Notes: generated from the letters alone by a model not told the origin. Shown: positions 43,134 to 53,669, counted from the stretch's first letter. The stretch is DNA of 64,000 nt from Clostridium bovifaecis (GCA_009738435.1 CP046522.1:1209249-1273248); one strand, 5' to 3'. Translations and numbers: made by a program.

Positions 43134-44138
43134 ATGAATCAAAAGTTAAAAAAGATAATGGCAAGTGTAATGGGGATATCACTATGCTTAGCGGTTACAG
43201 CATGTGGTGGAGGTAATAAAGGGGCTAGTGCATCTAAAGATGCATCTAAAGAGGCAACAAAGTTTCCTGAAAAGCCAATACAAATTATAGTTCCATTCTC
43301 TGCTGGTGGTGGAACAGACATTGTTACAAGAGCCGTTGCAGATGCAGCTAAAAATCACTTTACACAACCCCTTACTATTGTTAATAAAACAGGAGCAGGT
43401 GGTGCTGTAGGTATGGGTGAAGGTGCCAATGCTAAGCCAGACGGCTATACATTAACAACTATTTGTGTAGAGTTGACTACTCTTCCACCTCAAAACTTAG
43501 CTCCATTTACAAGCGATAATTTTAGACCAATCTTACAAGTAAATGCCGAACCAGCAGCTATTACAGTTAAAGCAGATGCTCCATGGAATACTGTTAAAGA
43601 ATTTTTAGAATACGCTAAGAAAAATGAAGGAAAAGTTAAGGTAGGTAATTCAGGAGTTGGTGCTATATGGCACTTAGCAGCAGCAGCAATTGAGTCAAAA
43701 GCAGGAGTAAAATTTACTCATGTACCATTTGAAGGAGCAGCTCCAGCAGTTACTTCCTTACTTGGAGGACATATTGACGCCGTTACTGTAAGCCCTGCAG
43801 AAGTAGCAGCACAAGTTAAGGCTGGCCAACTTAAGATTCTTGGTGTAGCTGATAATGAGAGATCAAAGCAATATCCAGAAGTTCCTACTTTAAAGGAGCA
43901 AGGTTATGATGTAGCTATTGGTACTTGGAGAGGACTAGCAGCTCCTAAGGATACACCAGATGAAGTAATGAACGTATTAAAAGAAGGTTTTGGTAAAGCA
44001 GTTAAAGAAGAATCGTTCACTTCATTTATGGAAAAAAGTGGATTAACTATTCAAATACTTGATGAAAATGCATATCGTGAAAAAATCAACAATGAAAACA
44101 AGTTATTTGCGGATTTGGTAAAGCAAATAAAAAAATAG
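43134..44138 (+). CDS. tctC: TctC/Bug-type solute-binding lipoprotein (TTT transporter)
   Basis: 334 residues from ATG 43134 (GGAGGTATTT ahead). Lipoprotein signal peptide MASVMGISLCLAVTAC, then a Ser/Lys linker. The Bug fold is shown by FPEKPIQIIVPFSAGGGTDI, NKTGAGGAVGMGEGA, NSGVGAIWHLAAAA and HVPFEGAAPAVTSLLGGHID. It captures a carboxylate outside the cell for TctBA. Between an aldolase and TctBA within a uronate cluster, so a sugar acid rather than citrate is the likely ligand. Confidence 0.9.
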   Translation: MNQKLKKIMASVMGISLCLAVTACGGGNKGASASKDASKEATKFPEKPIQIIVPFSAGGGTDIVTRAVADAAKNHFTQPLTIVNKTGAGGAVGMGEGANAKPDGYTLTTICVELTTLPPQNLAPFTSDNFRPILQVNAEPAAITVKADAPWNTVKEFLEYAKKNEGKVKVGNSGVGAIWHLAAAAIESKAGVKFTHVPFEGAAPAVTSLLGGHIDAVTVSPAEVAAQVKAGQLKILGVADNERSKQYPEVPTLKEQGYDVAIGTWRGLAAPKDTPDEVMNVLKEGFGKAVKEESFTSFMEKSGLTIQILDENAYREKINNENKLFADLVKQIKK

Positions 44139-44243
44139 GACATGTAGCACCAAAGTAAAAAGAATGCATAGAATCAGGTTAGCAAGCAAGGAAGTATTAT
44201 TCCATGCTTGCTAACTATGATAATAGATGGGAGGAAATAAAGA

Positions 44244-44693
44244 TTGAAAAAGGCGGACATTATTTCAGCTATATTATTCTTAATATTTGCTGCACTTGTC
44301 ATAATCAGTACAAGTCAATTTCCAGATTTTTCAGGAGAAGGAGTTACGGGGCCAGATTTTTTTCCGCGGGTTCTAGGAATTATTTTGATCGTATTAAGTA
44401 TATTGCTTTTCATAAATGCTATTCTATCAAAGGATAATGGTAAAACAGGACTATTTGATAAGGCTGCAATAAGAGCATACATTACAATAGGTGCAGTATT
44501 GATTTATGTAGTTTTAATGAACATCTTAGGATTTATTATTGTAAATTTTTTGTTCTTATTTGGGCTAATTCGTTATTATGGATTAAAAAATTATTTAAAG
44601 GTTGCTTTAACTTCAGTAGTAGGAACAGCAGGTATTTACTGCATATTTAAAATACTATTGGCAGTACCTCTGCCAACAGGCTTATTGGGTTAG
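44244..44693 (+). CDS. tctB: TctB-type small membrane subunit
   Basis: 149 residues from TTG 44244 (GGGAGGAAAT ahead). Four hydrophobic segments; GEGVTGPDFFPRVLGIILIV is the conserved TctB motif. Forms the membrane part of the tripartite tricarboxylate transporter with TctA, 11 bases downstream. Confidence 0.88.
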   Translation: MKKADIISAILFLIFAALVIISTSQFPDFSGEGVTGPDFFPRVLGIILIVLSILLFINAILSKDNGKTGLFDKAAIRAYITIGAVLIYVVLMNILGFIIVNFLFLFGLIRYYGLKNYLKVALTSVVGTAGIYCIFKILLAVPLPTGLLG

Positions 44694-44704
44694 GGGGAAA
44701 GAAA

Positions 44705-46213
44705 ATGTTACAGTTATTACTACAAGGTTTTTCAGCAGTTTTTCAAGTTAATACTCTAATAATGATTGTAGGTGGTGTAGCGGCAGGGATTGCTATTGGA
44801 AGCCTTCCAGGATTAACGGCAACCATGGGGGTTGCTCTGTTGCTGCCACTTACGTTTGGAATGGATGCACAAGCTGGTATTTTGCTTCTGTTAGGTATTT
44901 ATGCAGGTGCTATGTATGGTGGATCTATTTCAGCAATACTGCTAAAGACACCAGGGACACCAGCTGCAGCTGCAACTGCTCTTGATGGATTTGAGATGTC
45001 AAAGAGAGGGGAAGCTGGAAGAGCTCTTGGATTATCTACAATAGCATCTTTTGGAGGAGGAATTCTCAGTGTTATCATGTTAATTCTTATTTCTCCACAA
45101 CTTGCAAAGTTAGCGCTTAAGTTTAGTTCTCCAGAATATTTTGCCCTTGCTATGTTTGGTATTAGCATTATTGCAAGTGTCTCTGGAAAACATCTGCTCA
45201 AAGGACTTATTGCTGGAATAGTTGGACTTCTAATATCAACAATTGGTATTGATTTGGTAACTGGATATCAAAGATTTACATTCGGAAATATGAATCTTTT
45301 TAATGGATTATCTTTTATCCCTGTAATGATTGGGTTATTTGCATTATCACAAGCTTTTGTAAGTGTTGAAGGAATGATTAAAAGCGCACAGATTAAACAA
45401 AGAGTGGATAGGGTGTTGCCAACACGTGATGATATAAAGACTGTTTTTACAACAATTTTACGCTCAGGTTTAATTGGAACATTTATCGGTATCATACCTG
45501 GAGCCGGTGGAGATATAGGTGCTTTTGTTGCATATAACGAGGCGAAACGATTTTCTAAGCATCCAGATAAATTTGGTACAGGCATTCCAGAAGCTATAGC
45601 AGCTCCAGAAGCAGCAAACAATGGTGTTACAGGTGGAGCTATGGTGCCACTGCTTACCCTAGGTATACCAGGAGACGCTGTTACTGCAATTATGTTAGGG
45701 GCATTAATTATGCAAGGACTTCAACCAGGTCCACTTCTATTTAAAGACCATGGCCCATTAGTATATACAATTTTTGCAGGATTTTTAATTGCTAATATAT
45801 TTGTCTTAATACTTGGACTTTGTGGTATTAAGCTTTTTACGAAGGTTATTAATATTCCAAGTTATATACTAACACCTGTCATTATAACTCTTTGTATAGT
45901 GGGTTCTTATGCTATAAACAATAACCCATTTGATGTTATGGTTATGTTCGTAAGTGGTTTTATCGGTTATATTATGGAAAAGCTAGAGTATCCTGCATCG
46001 CCAATAATATTGGCATTGATATTAGGACCGATGGCAGAGAGAGAACTTAGAAAATCACTAATTCTTTCAGGGGGCAAAATAGATATTTTATTTACAAGAC
46101 CTATTAGTGCGGTTCTTTTAATACTTGCTATAATTACGCTATTTATGCCTATTATTAAAAACATATTAGGGAAAAATAAACAGAAAAAGGAAGATGCCAA
46201 ATGCTTGCAGTAA
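44705..46213 (+). CDS. tctA: TctA-type large permease subunit
   Basis: 502 residues, about 11-12 hydrophobic segments. Family repeats: IGSLPGLTATMGVALLLP near the N-terminus, the mirrored GIIPGAGGDIGAFVAYNEAKR, and TLGIPGDAVTAIMLGAL. Cation-driven permease. The end overlaps the kinase start by 13 bases, tying transport to catabolism in one operon. Confidence 0.92.
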   Translation: MLQLLLQGFSAVFQVNTLIMIVGGVAAGIAIGSLPGLTATMGVALLLPLTFGMDAQAGILLLLGIYAGAMYGGSISAILLKTPGTPAAAATALDGFEMSKRGEAGRALGLSTIASFGGGILSVIMLILISPQLAKLALKFSSPEYFALAMFGISIIASVSGKHLLKGLIAGIVGLLISTIGIDLVTGYQRFTFGNMNLFNGLSFIPVMIGLFALSQAFVSVEGMIKSAQIKQRVDRVLPTRDDIKTVFTTILRSGLIGTFIGIIPGAGGDIGAFVAYNEAKRFSKHPDKFGTGIPEAIAAPEAANNGVTGGAMVPLLTLGIPGDAVTAIMLGALIMQGLQPGPLLFKDHGPLVYTIFAGFLIANIFVLILGLCGIKLFTKVINIPSYILTPVIITLCIVGSYAINNNPFDVMVMFVSGFIGYIMEKLEYPASPIILALILGPMAERELRKSLILSGGKIDILFTRPISAVLLILAIITLFMPIIKNILGKNKQKKEDAKCLQ

Positions 46214-47189
46214 CAGTTGATGTTGGGACAACCAATAGTAGAATAAAAGTTATTGAGGATAATCAAATACTCTCTACGGCTAAGTCACAAGTGGGCATAA
46301 AAGATGTTGCAATTACAGGGGAAAAAGGCATTTTGGAAGATGGGCTCAGGCATATTATTGAAGAAGGGCTTTTAAGTGCTGGAAGAAAATTAGATGAGGT
46401 AGAATTTTTCGCTGCATCAGGCATGATTACGTGTAATTTAGGCTTGCTAGAAATACCTCATGTAGTATGTCCTGTATCCCTTAATGATTTAGCTAAAGGA
46501 ATTAAAAAAGAGAGTTTGAATGGCTAAACAATAAACCATTTTATTTTATTCCAGGAGTAAAGAATAATGTATGCACGACCACAATTGATTCTTTAGAACA
46601 GGTCGATGTGATGAGGGGAGAAGAAGTAGAAGTCTTTGGAATTATGGAGCTTTGCAAAATTCAAGGACCTGCTCTTATGATATTACCTGGTTCTCATACA
46701 AAATTTGTGTTTATAAATGAAAAAAATGAAATTGAAAGATGCTCTACAACCATGCTTGGTGAGTTCTTATACGCCCTTACAAGGTCCACTATCCTTTCTG
46801 ATTCCGTCCCAGCCGATTTGATTTCCAAAGTTGAAGAAGAGTATATAGTATTAGGGAAAAAGTTTGAGGAAAAAAATGGTGTGACAAAATCGGCTTTTGC
46901 TGTAAGGTTAATGGATATATCTTTAAATACAACACCAAATCAGAGAGCAAACTTTTTAGCAGGTGTTTTAACTTCTAATGACATAGGACCTAAAATTATT
47001 TCTGAGATTAATGAACAATATAAGAGAATATATATAGGAGGTTCTGCTCCATTGAAGAATATATTTAAAACTGTTCTGGAGAATAAAGGTATTGATAGAC
47101 GATGTATCAATGTTCTTTCAGATGACATAACAGATATGGCTGCTTCAACAGGAGTGTTAAAGCTTGTTAATCATTTATATAATAAGTGA
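46201..47189 (+). pseudogene. dgoK: 2-dehydro-3-deoxygalactonokinase (DgoK family), one frameshift
   Basis: The N-terminus VTVDVGTTNSRIKVIE is the ASKHA phosphate loop. The frame ends at 46527 but the protein continues in the next frame from EWLNNKPFYFIPGVKN through MRGEEVEVFG, LILPG-type MILPGSHTKFV and IYIGGSAPLKN to 47189. One T missing from the T-run at 46513-46515 explains it. About 329 residues restored. It phosphorylates KDGal or KDG. KDG kinases of uronate pathways are usually of the PfkB-type KdgK family, so a DgoK here is unusual. Confidence 0.88.
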
Positions 47190-47255
47190 TATTTTTATAA
47201 ATAACAATTTCAATACAAAAGTAATGAACATAACAAATATTAAGGAGGCCTAAAA

Positions 47256-47999
47256 ATGAATGATAAAAAGATTTTATTAATTACTGGTGCTACAAGAGGA
47301 ATAGGTTTTACTACAGCTGTTAGATTTGCTAAGGAAGGATATACAATTGCAATTAATGATATAAATGAACAAGCAGGAAAAGAAGCCATAGAAAAACTTA
47401 GAGGGCAAGGATTTGATGCTGACTTCTTTCTTGCAGATATTACAAAAGAAGAAGAAATAAATGCAATGGTTAAAGAAGTTGGAGAAAAGCATGGAAGAAT
47501 CGATGTCCTTGTTAACAATGCAGGAGGGCTTTTAGGAAGAAATCCTGTAGAAACAATGGAGACTAGCTTTTGGAATAAAGTATTAGATTTAAATTTAAAT
47601 GCTCCGTTCTATGCTACAAGAGCGGTTATACCTTATATGAAAAAGGTAGGAGGAAGTATTATTAACATTACTTCTATAGCGGCGTATAATGGTGGCGGCC
47701 CTGGAATAGCAGCATATGCAACAGCAAAGGCGGGAGTATTGGCTTTTACAAGAGCTACTGCCAAAGAGTTTATACCATATAATATAAGAGTTAATGCTGT
47801 GTCACCAGGTGTTGTAGATACAGAATTCCACAGTCAAACTAGCAAAGAGCTTATGGAAGGCTGGAAGCAAGGTATACCAGCTAAGCGTTTTGGAACTCCT
47901 GACGATGTGGCTAACTGTATTTACTTCCTTACATCCGATGAAGCATCATACCTTGTCGGAGAAGTTATTCAGATTAATGGCGGACAAGACTTTAGATAG
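47256..47999 (+). CDS. Short-chain dehydrogenase/reductase (FabG-like)
   Basis: 247 residues. TGATRGIGF (cofactor loop), NNAG, catalytic Ser in NITSIAAY and YATAK (YxxxK), SPGVVDTEF. AAGGAGGCC precedes the ATG. In this cluster it probably oxidises or reduces a sugar-acid intermediate, possibly a hexonate or deoxy-hexulosonate. A second SDR, more KduD-like, is at 49969, so the two likely act on different isomers. Confidence 0.88.
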   Translation: MNDKKILLITGATRGIGFTTAVRFAKEGYTIAINDINEQAGKEAIEKLRGQGFDADFFLADITKEEEINAMVKEVGEKHGRIDVLVNNAGGLLGRNPVETMETSFWNKVLDLNLNAPFYATRAVIPYMKKVGGSIINITSIAAYNGGGPGIAAYATAKAGVLAFTRATAKEFIPYNIRVNAVSPGVVDTEFHSQTSKELMEGWKQGIPAKRFGTPDDVANCIYFLTSDEASYLVGEVIQINGGQDFR

Positions 48000-48033
48000 A
48001 AAATCAAATAAGTATTAAAGGAGGGGCTTGATT

Positions 48034-48861
48034 TTGGAAGAAAGACATACTACGCATCCATTAGAAGTGAAAAATTATGACACGGACAGGCTTAGGCAAG
48101 AATACCTGGTTGAAAATCTTTTTGAATTTAATAAGGTTAAAATAGTTTACAATTACGGAGACAGAATGATTATTGGAGGTGTTTATCCCGAAAAAATATT
48201 AAATCTAGAAGCAGTGGAAGTATTAAAAAGCGAGTATTTCCTTGAAAGACGAGAAATGGGCGTAATAAATATTGGAGGGAAAGGTTGTATTTTTGTAGAT
48301 GGAGTTGAACACACCTTAGATAACATGGATGGCATTTACATTGGAATGGGAGCAAAAGATATTAAGTTCACTAGTATTCAAGAAGATAATCTATCGAAGT
48401 TTTATTTTATAAGTACTTTAGCTAATGCTGCCTACCCTACTACAAAGATTAGAAACAAAGAAGTTATAGGAATGGAGCTCGGCAATTGGGAATCAGCCAA
48501 TGAAAGAGTTTTATATAAATATATATATCCTGAGGGAGTAAAAAGTTGCCAACTCGTCATGGGAATAACTATGCTTAAAGATGGTAGTGTCTGGAATAGT
48601 ATGCCGCCCCATACCCATGCGAGAAGAGGAGAAGTATATCTTTACTTTAATATACCTAAGGATGATATAGTAATTCATTTTATGGGTGAATCGACACAAA
48701 CAAGAAATATTGTTGTTAAAAATGAAGAATGTGTAATTTCGCCTTATTGGTCAATTCATAGCGGAGTGGGAACTAAAAATTATGCTTTTATTTGGGCAAT
48801 GGCAGGAGAAAACCAATTGTTCAGTGATGCTAATTCAATAGAATTGACAAGCTTAAGATAG
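48034..48861 (+). CDS. kduI: 5-dehydro-4-deoxy-D-glucuronate isomerase KduI
   Basis: 275 residues from TTG 48034 (AAGGAGGGG eight bases ahead; TTG 48028 is too close). Cupin isomerase. Zinc motif PPHTHARRGEVYLYF (HxH...E) and the fourth ligand in SIHSGVGTKNYAFIWAM, also GGKGCIFVDG. It converts 4-deoxy-5-ketouronate, the product from unsaturated pectin, alginate or glycosaminoglycan uronates, to 2,5-diketo-3-deoxygluconate, which KduD reduces to KDG. This gene fixes the cluster as uronate catabolism. Confidence 0.92.
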   Translation: MEERHTTHPLEVKNYDTDRLRQEYLVENLFEFNKVKIVYNYGDRMIIGGVYPEKILNLEAVEVLKSEYFLERREMGVINIGGKGCIFVDGVEHTLDNMDGIYIGMGAKDIKFTSIQEDNLSKFYFISTLANAAYPTTKIRNKEVIGMELGNWESANERVLYKYIYPEGVKSCQLVMGITMLKDGSVWNSMPPHTHARRGEVYLYFNIPKDDIVIHFMGESTQTRNIVVKNEECVISPYWSIHSGVGTKNYAFIWAMAGENQLFSDANSIELTSLR

Positions 48862-49108
48862 CTATACCAATAACATATAAAATAATTAAATTGATTAAGA
48901 CTGTATACTGAAAATAAAGATTTGTGCGGTATCTACAGTCTTTTTATGCAGAGATAATAGCTAAAGTAACTGTTATAAAACAATTAGACAAAGTACTAGA
49001 ACATAAATACTTAAAAATATGTTTTATATAATAATCAAAAATGTGCTATTATATTAAAGAATATATACAAATACTTACCAACAGTGACGATAGGATGTGA
49101 AAAGATTT

Positions 49109-49879
49109 ATGAATAATAATTCAACAGTTCAATCAGTAGATAGAGCTATTAATATACTAGAAGAATTATCTAAAGAAAAAGAGGGCTTGGGATTAACAGA
49201 ATTGTCGCAGTTAGTAGGACTTCATAAGAGTACAACTCATAGATTATTATTAACACTAATGGAAAGAGGATACGTAGATAAAAATCCAAACAGCGGAAAA
49301 TACTTAGTTGGAGTTAGAACTCTTAATCTTGGGGCTGCAGTTCTTGACAGAATGGATGTTAAAAGTGTTGCAAGACCATATGTTGAGAAGCTGTCAAAGG
49401 AAACTAATGAAGTTGTCCACCTTGTTATATTAGATGGGAATGAAGCTGTTTATATTGATAAGGTTGAAAGTCCTAAAGGCAGTATAAGAATGTATTCTCA
49501 AATTGGTAGAAGAGCTCCGCTTTACTGTACTGGTGTTGGAAAAGTCTTGCTGACATCCTTAGATAATGATACGGTAAGAGCTTTAATGAGTGGGACAAAG
49601 ATGATAAAACATACTAAAAATACTATAACCAACATAGATGATCTGATTGAGGAACTGGACAAGATTAGAAAGCAAGGCTATGGGATGGATGAGGTCGAAC
49701 ATGAAGAAGGTATAAGATGTGTAAGCTGTCCCATTTATGGAATGGATGGAAAAATAGTTGCAGGAATAAGTGTTTCAGGACCAGTTTTTTTTATTACTGA
49801 GGAAAGGATACCAGAATTAATAAAGCAAACTAAGGAGGCAGCAAGAAGTATTTCCAGTCAACTAGGATACAAATACTAG
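49109..49879 (+). CDS. IclR family transcriptional regulator
   Basis: About 256 residues from ATG 49109 (an in-frame GTG at 49097 is possible; ribosome site AGGA at 49092 is weakly spaced for both). N-terminal winged HTH VQSVDRAINILEEL and LTELSQLVGLHKSTTHRLL. The C-terminal effector domain has SQIGRRAPLYCTGVGKVLL and CVSCPIYGMDGKIVAGISVSG. KdgR-type IclR proteins sense KDG, so it is a good candidate for the operators at 42.1-42.4 kb. Confidence 0.9.
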   Translation: MNNNSTVQSVDRAINILEELSKEKEGLGLTELSQLVGLHKSTTHRLLLTLMERGYVDKNPNSGKYLVGVRTLNLGAAVLDRMDVKSVARPYVEKLSKETNEVVHLVILDGNEAVYIDKVESPKGSIRMYSQIGRRAPLYCTGVGKVLLTSLDNDTVRALMSGTKMIKHTKNTITNIDDLIEELDKIRKQGYGMDEVEHEEGIRCVSCPIYGMDGKIVAGISVSGPVFFITEERIPELIKQTKEAARSISSQLGYKY

Positions 49880-49968
49880 CAAAGTAGTTTTGGTTGAGCT
49901 ATGAAATATAGCCTCTTTTTCAGTTAGTTTGAAAATCTCTAGAATAAAAGGGAGGTATTGGTCTGATA

Positions 49969-50748
49969 ATGAACATTATTAATAATTTTAGTATGGAGTG
50001 TTTTTCTCTAATAGGAAAAACAGCTATGATAACTGGAGCTAGCAAAGGCATAGGGCAGGGTATTGCACTAGCTTTAGCTAAAGCTGGAGCGGATATATTT
50101 GCAGTGGTTCATCATGAAGACTTTAATGACACTAAAAAGCTTATTGAACAAGAAGGAGTAAGAGTAGATTACTATGTATGTGATTTAGGGGATAAAAAAG
50201 AAGTAAATAGGGCTGTAGATAAATGCATTAAAGCCTTCGGAAGATTAGATATACTAGTAAACAATGCAGGGATGATTAAGAGAGCTCCAATTTTGGAATA
50301 CAAGGATGAAGATTTTGAGAATGTATTAGAGCTAAATTTGAGCTCAGTGTTTTATTTAAGTAGGGAAGCTGGAAAAATCATGGAAAAGCAAGGAGGAGGA
50401 AAAATTGTTAATATTGCCTCTATGCTTTCTTTCCAAGGAGGAAAGTATGTACCAGCTTATACTGCAAGTAAGCACGGGGTGGTTGGGCTTACCAAGTCCT
50501 TTGCTAACGAATTAAGTGAGAAGAATATACAAGTAAATGCTATAGCACCAGGATATATTATAACAAATAACACTGAGGCTTTGATAAACGATAAAAAAAG
50601 GTACGAAGAGATAACAAGCAGAATACCAGCAGAAAGATGGGGAACTCCCTATGATTTAATGGGAGCTGTAGTGTTTTTAAGTAGTAGAGCTTCTGATTAT
50701 GTAACAGGTCATACTCTTGCAGTTGATGGAGGCTGGCTTGTAAGATAG
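49969..50748 (+). CDS. kduD: SDR dehydrogenase, KduD type (2-deoxy-D-gluconate 3-dehydrogenase)
   Basis: 259 residues. TGASKGIGQGIA, NNAGMIKRAPILEY, Ser in NIASMLSFQGG and YTASK, APGYIITNNTEAL, and RIPAERWGTPYDLMGAVVFL match KduD closely. It reduces 2,5-diketo-3-deoxygluconate to KDG with NAD(P)H, the step after KduI. Start ATG 49969 has GGGAGGT 12 bases ahead. Last gene of the cluster, followed by a strong terminator. Confidence 0.88.
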   Translation: MNIINNFSMECFSLIGKTAMITGASKGIGQGIALALAKAGADIFAVVHHEDFNDTKKLIEQEGVRVDYYVCDLGDKKEVNRAVDKCIKAFGRLDILVNNAGMIKRAPILEYKDEDFENVLELNLSSVFYLSREAGKIMEKQGGGKIVNIASMLSFQGGKYVPAYTASKHGVVGLTKSFANELSEKNIQVNAIAPGYIITNNTEALINDKKRYEEITSRIPAERWGTPYDLMGAVVFLSSRASDYVTGHTLAVDGGWLVR

Positions 50749-50764
50749 GTAAGATAAAATATAT

Positions 50765-50810
50765 AAAAAAGCTAGGTATATGTATAACACATATACCTAG
50801 CTTTTTATTA
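50765..50810 (+). terminator. Terminator after kduD
   Basis: AAAAAAGCTAGGTATATGT pairs with ACATATACCTAGCTTTTT, then ATTA. Confidence 0.9.
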
Positions 50811-51077
50811 AGGTTAAAAGGGGATTATTTTATGTCTATTTTCAAGATTTGATGCTCTTTGAGTCATCTTCTTTAAAATGGGGGAATAACCTTTCTTTAA
50901 ATAGAATGATTATTCAATGGATTTTATGGTTTTATTATATAATAAGCTGAGGGATAAGTCAATAATAAATATGAAGAAATAATAATTATTATTTAAAATA
51001 AAATGAATAATAAATTGTAAAATAATAAAACTAAAAGTATGGAACTAAGCTATATAAATTATTTTTATAGTTTAGGG

Positions 51078-51352
51078 AAGAAAATCACGTTTCTGAGGAA
51101 AGAATTAATGCTTTAATTCAAGTAGCGCAATCTGAACCCAGTTCAATAAATGCCTAGCACTCAAGTGTTATAGTTGTAAGAGAAAAAAAGAAAAAAGCTG
51201 AGATATCAGAGCTTGCTGGAGGACAGCCTTGGATAGATAAAGCACCAGTATTTTTGTATTTATAGGAGATTACTATAAAATTAAACTTGCATCAGAGAAG
51301 ATAGGTAAAAAACTTGTAATTCATGATAGCCTAGGAAAATATTTATTTTCCT
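51078..51352 (+). pseudogene. Nitroreductase/NfsA-like FMN oxidoreductase remnant
   Basis: In-register pieces ENHVSEERINALIQVAQ, EPSSINAQHSSVIVVREKKK and ELAGGQPWIDKAPVFLYF correspond to the N-terminal third of NfsA-type nitroreductases. They are interrupted by stops or frame changes near 51155 and 51262 and lack the rest. No start or ribosome site. The preceding gap (50811-51077) holds nothing recognised. Confidence 0.65.
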
Positions 51353-51439
51353 AATATATACCCTACCATGAAAAAACAAGGATTTACAAATGATAAATAA
51401 AACAATTTAACTAATATAAAAATGGAGGTTGAGAAGGTT

Positions 51440-51577
51440 ATGGAAGAGATGAAAAGGATGTTATCCGATATCCAATCTGAAGTTAAGGATATCAAGGCTA
51501 AATTAGAAAAGGTAGAACGAAAAGCTATTAATGGAGAATATACCTATACTGAAAAATCAGAAAAGTACAAAAAATAG
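51440..51577 (+). CDS. Small coiled-coil protein
   Basis: 45 residues: heptad-like MLSDIQSEVKDIKAKLEKV followed by a polar tail NGEYTYTEKSEKYKK. GGAGG and GAGAAGG lie upstream; the ATG at 51422 is an in-frame alternative start. Followed directly by a strong terminator, which supports a transcribed gene. No family recognised. Confidence 0.5.
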   Translation: MEEMKRMLSDIQSEVKDIKAKLEKVERKAINGEYTYTEKSEKYKK

Positions 51578-51596
51578 AACCTAAAAACTTTGTAAA

Positions 51597-51668
51597 GTTT
51601 CACTCCTCTCCGCTAGATATGCAATTACTTTATAATCATATCTAGTGTAGAGGAGTGAATTTTTTATA
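51597..51668 (+). terminator. Terminator after the small gene
   Basis: CACTCCTCT...CTAGATATG pairs with CATATCTAG...AGAGGAGTG, then AATTTTTTAT. Confidence 0.85.
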
Positions 51669-51756
51669 CAAAGCATTAATGATGATTACTTTAATACATG
51701 GAAGAAAACTCAATTAAAATATATATGAATTATAAAAGTATCAATATAGAATAAAT

Positions 51757-51788
51757 AAAAGACAGATGACTTATATCTGTCTTTTAAT
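51757..51788 (+). terminator. Second hairpin terminator
   Basis: AAAAGACAGAT-GACTTAT-ATCTGTCTTTT with T-rich flank. No gene is seen between it and the preceding terminator. Confidence 0.7.
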
Positions 51789-52003
51789 GACACTTTATTT
51801 AGTAATTGAGCTTATTTTTATAAAATTACGTGCCACAATTTAAATTTTATTGTATAATTAGATATATTGTATAATTTTAGTGATAAAATAATAAGGCTTA
51901 TGTTTGCAAAAAAAGTGTTAAAGGTCAACATTTATTTAAAACAAAGCCAATAAAAAATACATAAAATGACGATAAGATAGTCAAATGAAAGAAAGGTGAA
52001 AAA

Positions 52004-53662
52004 ATGGAAAACAATAATGCTTCATCTAACTTTATAAAAAATATTGTTATAGAAGATTTGAGATCTGGAAAGAGAAAAGAAGTGATTACTCGTTTCCCAC
52101 CAGAACCAAATGGTTATCTTCATATTGGTCACGCAAAATCTATAACTTTAAATTTTGAATTAGCAGATGAATTTAAAGGTAGAACAAATTTAAGATTTGA
52201 TGATACAAATCCAGTAAAAGAAGATACAGAATATGTAGAATCTATCGAAGAAGATGTTAAGTGGTTAGGCTTTGAATGGGAAGGATTATATTTTGCATCA
52301 GACTACTTTGAAGAAATGAATAAGAGAGCTGTGCTTCTTATTAAAAAAGGCAAGGCATACGTATGTGACTTATCGGCAGAGGAAATAAGAGAATATAGAG
52401 GTACTCTAACTGAGCCTGGAAAAGAGAGCCCATACAGAAATAGAACAGTAGATGAAAATTTAGAGCTTTTTGAAAGAATGAAGAAAGGTGAATTCAAGGA
52501 TGGAGAAAAGGTATTGAGAGCTAAAATAGATATGGCTTCACCAAACATTAATATGAGAGATCCTATAATCTATCGTATAGCTCATGCAACCCATCATAAT
52601 ACAGGAGATAAATGGTGCATTTATCCAATGTATGACTTTGCTCATCCACTTGAAGACGCAATTGAAGGGGTTACTCACTCAATCTGTACATTAGAATTTG
52701 AAGATCACCGTCCGCTATATGATTGGGTAATTAGAGAATGTGAAATGGAAAGTCAACCTCAACAAATTGAATTTGCAAGATTGAATCTAACTAATACAGT
52801 AATGAGCAAGAGAAAGTTAAAACAGCTTGTAGATGAACATGTTGTTGATGCATGGGATGACCCTCGAATGCCAACTATATCAGGCTTAAGAAGAAGGGGA
52901 TTTACGCCAGAATCCATCCGTAACTTTTGTAGAGCAATTGGTGTATCAAAAAGCAATAGCTTAGTAGATGTAGCTATGCTAGAACATTTTATAAGAGAAG
53001 ATTTAAAAGCTAAAGCACCTAGAACTATGGCTGTGTTAAGACCAGTAAAAGTAGTCATAACTAACTACCCAGAAGGTCAGGTAGAAATGTTAGAAGCGGA
53101 GAATAATCAAGATAATCCAGAAATGGGAAACCGCCAAGTTCCATTCTCAAGAGTTATATATATTGACGCAGAAGATTTTATGGAAAATCCTCCTAAGAAG
53201 TATCATAGATTGTTCCCAGGAAATGAAGTAAGATTAAAGCATGCTTACTTTATAACTTGCACTGAAGTCATCAAAGATGAAAATGAAAATATTGTAGAAA
53301 TTCACTGCACTTATGATCCAGAAACAAAAAGTGGAAGTGGATTTACTGGAAGAAAAGTTAAAGGGACGATTCACTGGGTGAGTGCAGAACATGCTGTTCC
53401 TGCAGAATTTAGATTATATGACTCCTTAATTCTAGATGAAGAGCAGGAAGAAGGAAAAACTTTCCTTGATAACATAAATCCAAATTCATTAGAGATAGTT
53501 CAAGGATTTGTTGAGCCTTTCATGAAAGATGCGAAACCTCATGATAAGTTCCAATTAGTTAGACATGGATACTTTAATGTAGATCCTAAATATACTACAG
53601 AGAGAAAATTAGTGTTTAACAGAACAGTATCTTTAAAGAGCTCATTTAAAATAGAGCAATAA
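52004..53662 (+). CDS. glnS: Glutaminyl-tRNA synthetase
   Basis: 552 residues. Class I motifs: [16 protein letters not shown] (HIGH) near residue 33 and VMSKRKL (KMSKS) near 267. [17 protein letters not shown], the catalytic fold, and the beta-barrel anticodon domain ([21 protein letters not shown]) are of GlnRS, not GluRS, type. It charges tRNA-Gln directly. GAAAGGTGAAA precedes the ATG. Own terminator. Confidence 0.95.
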   Translation: MENNNASSNFIKNIVIEDLRSGKRKEVITRFPPEPNGYLHIGHAKSITLNFELADEFKGRTNLRFDDTNPVKEDTEYVESIEEDVKWLGFEWEGLYFASDYFEEMNKRAVLLIKKGKAYVCDLSAEEIREYRGTLTEPGKESPYRNRTVDENLELFERMKKGEFKDGEKVLRAKIDMASPNINMRDPIIYRIAHATHHNTGDKWCIYPMYDFAHPLEDAIEGVTHSICTLEFEDHRPLYDWVIRECEMESQPQQIEFARLNLTNTVMSKRKLKQLVDEHVVDAWDDPRMPTISGLRRRGFTPESIRNFCRAIGVSKSNSLVDVAMLEHFIREDLKAKAPRTMAVLRPVKVVITNYPEGQVEMLEAENNQDNPEMGNRQVPFSRVIYIDAEDFMENPPKKYHRLFPGNEVRLKHAYFITCTEVIKDENENIVEIHCTYDPETKSGSGFTGRKVKGTIHWVSAEHAVPAEFRLYDSLILDEEQEEGKTFLDNINPNSLEIVQGFVEPFMKDAKPHDKFQLVRHGYFNVDPKYTTERKLVFNRTVSLKSSFKIEQ

Positions 53663-53669
53663 CTTATGA

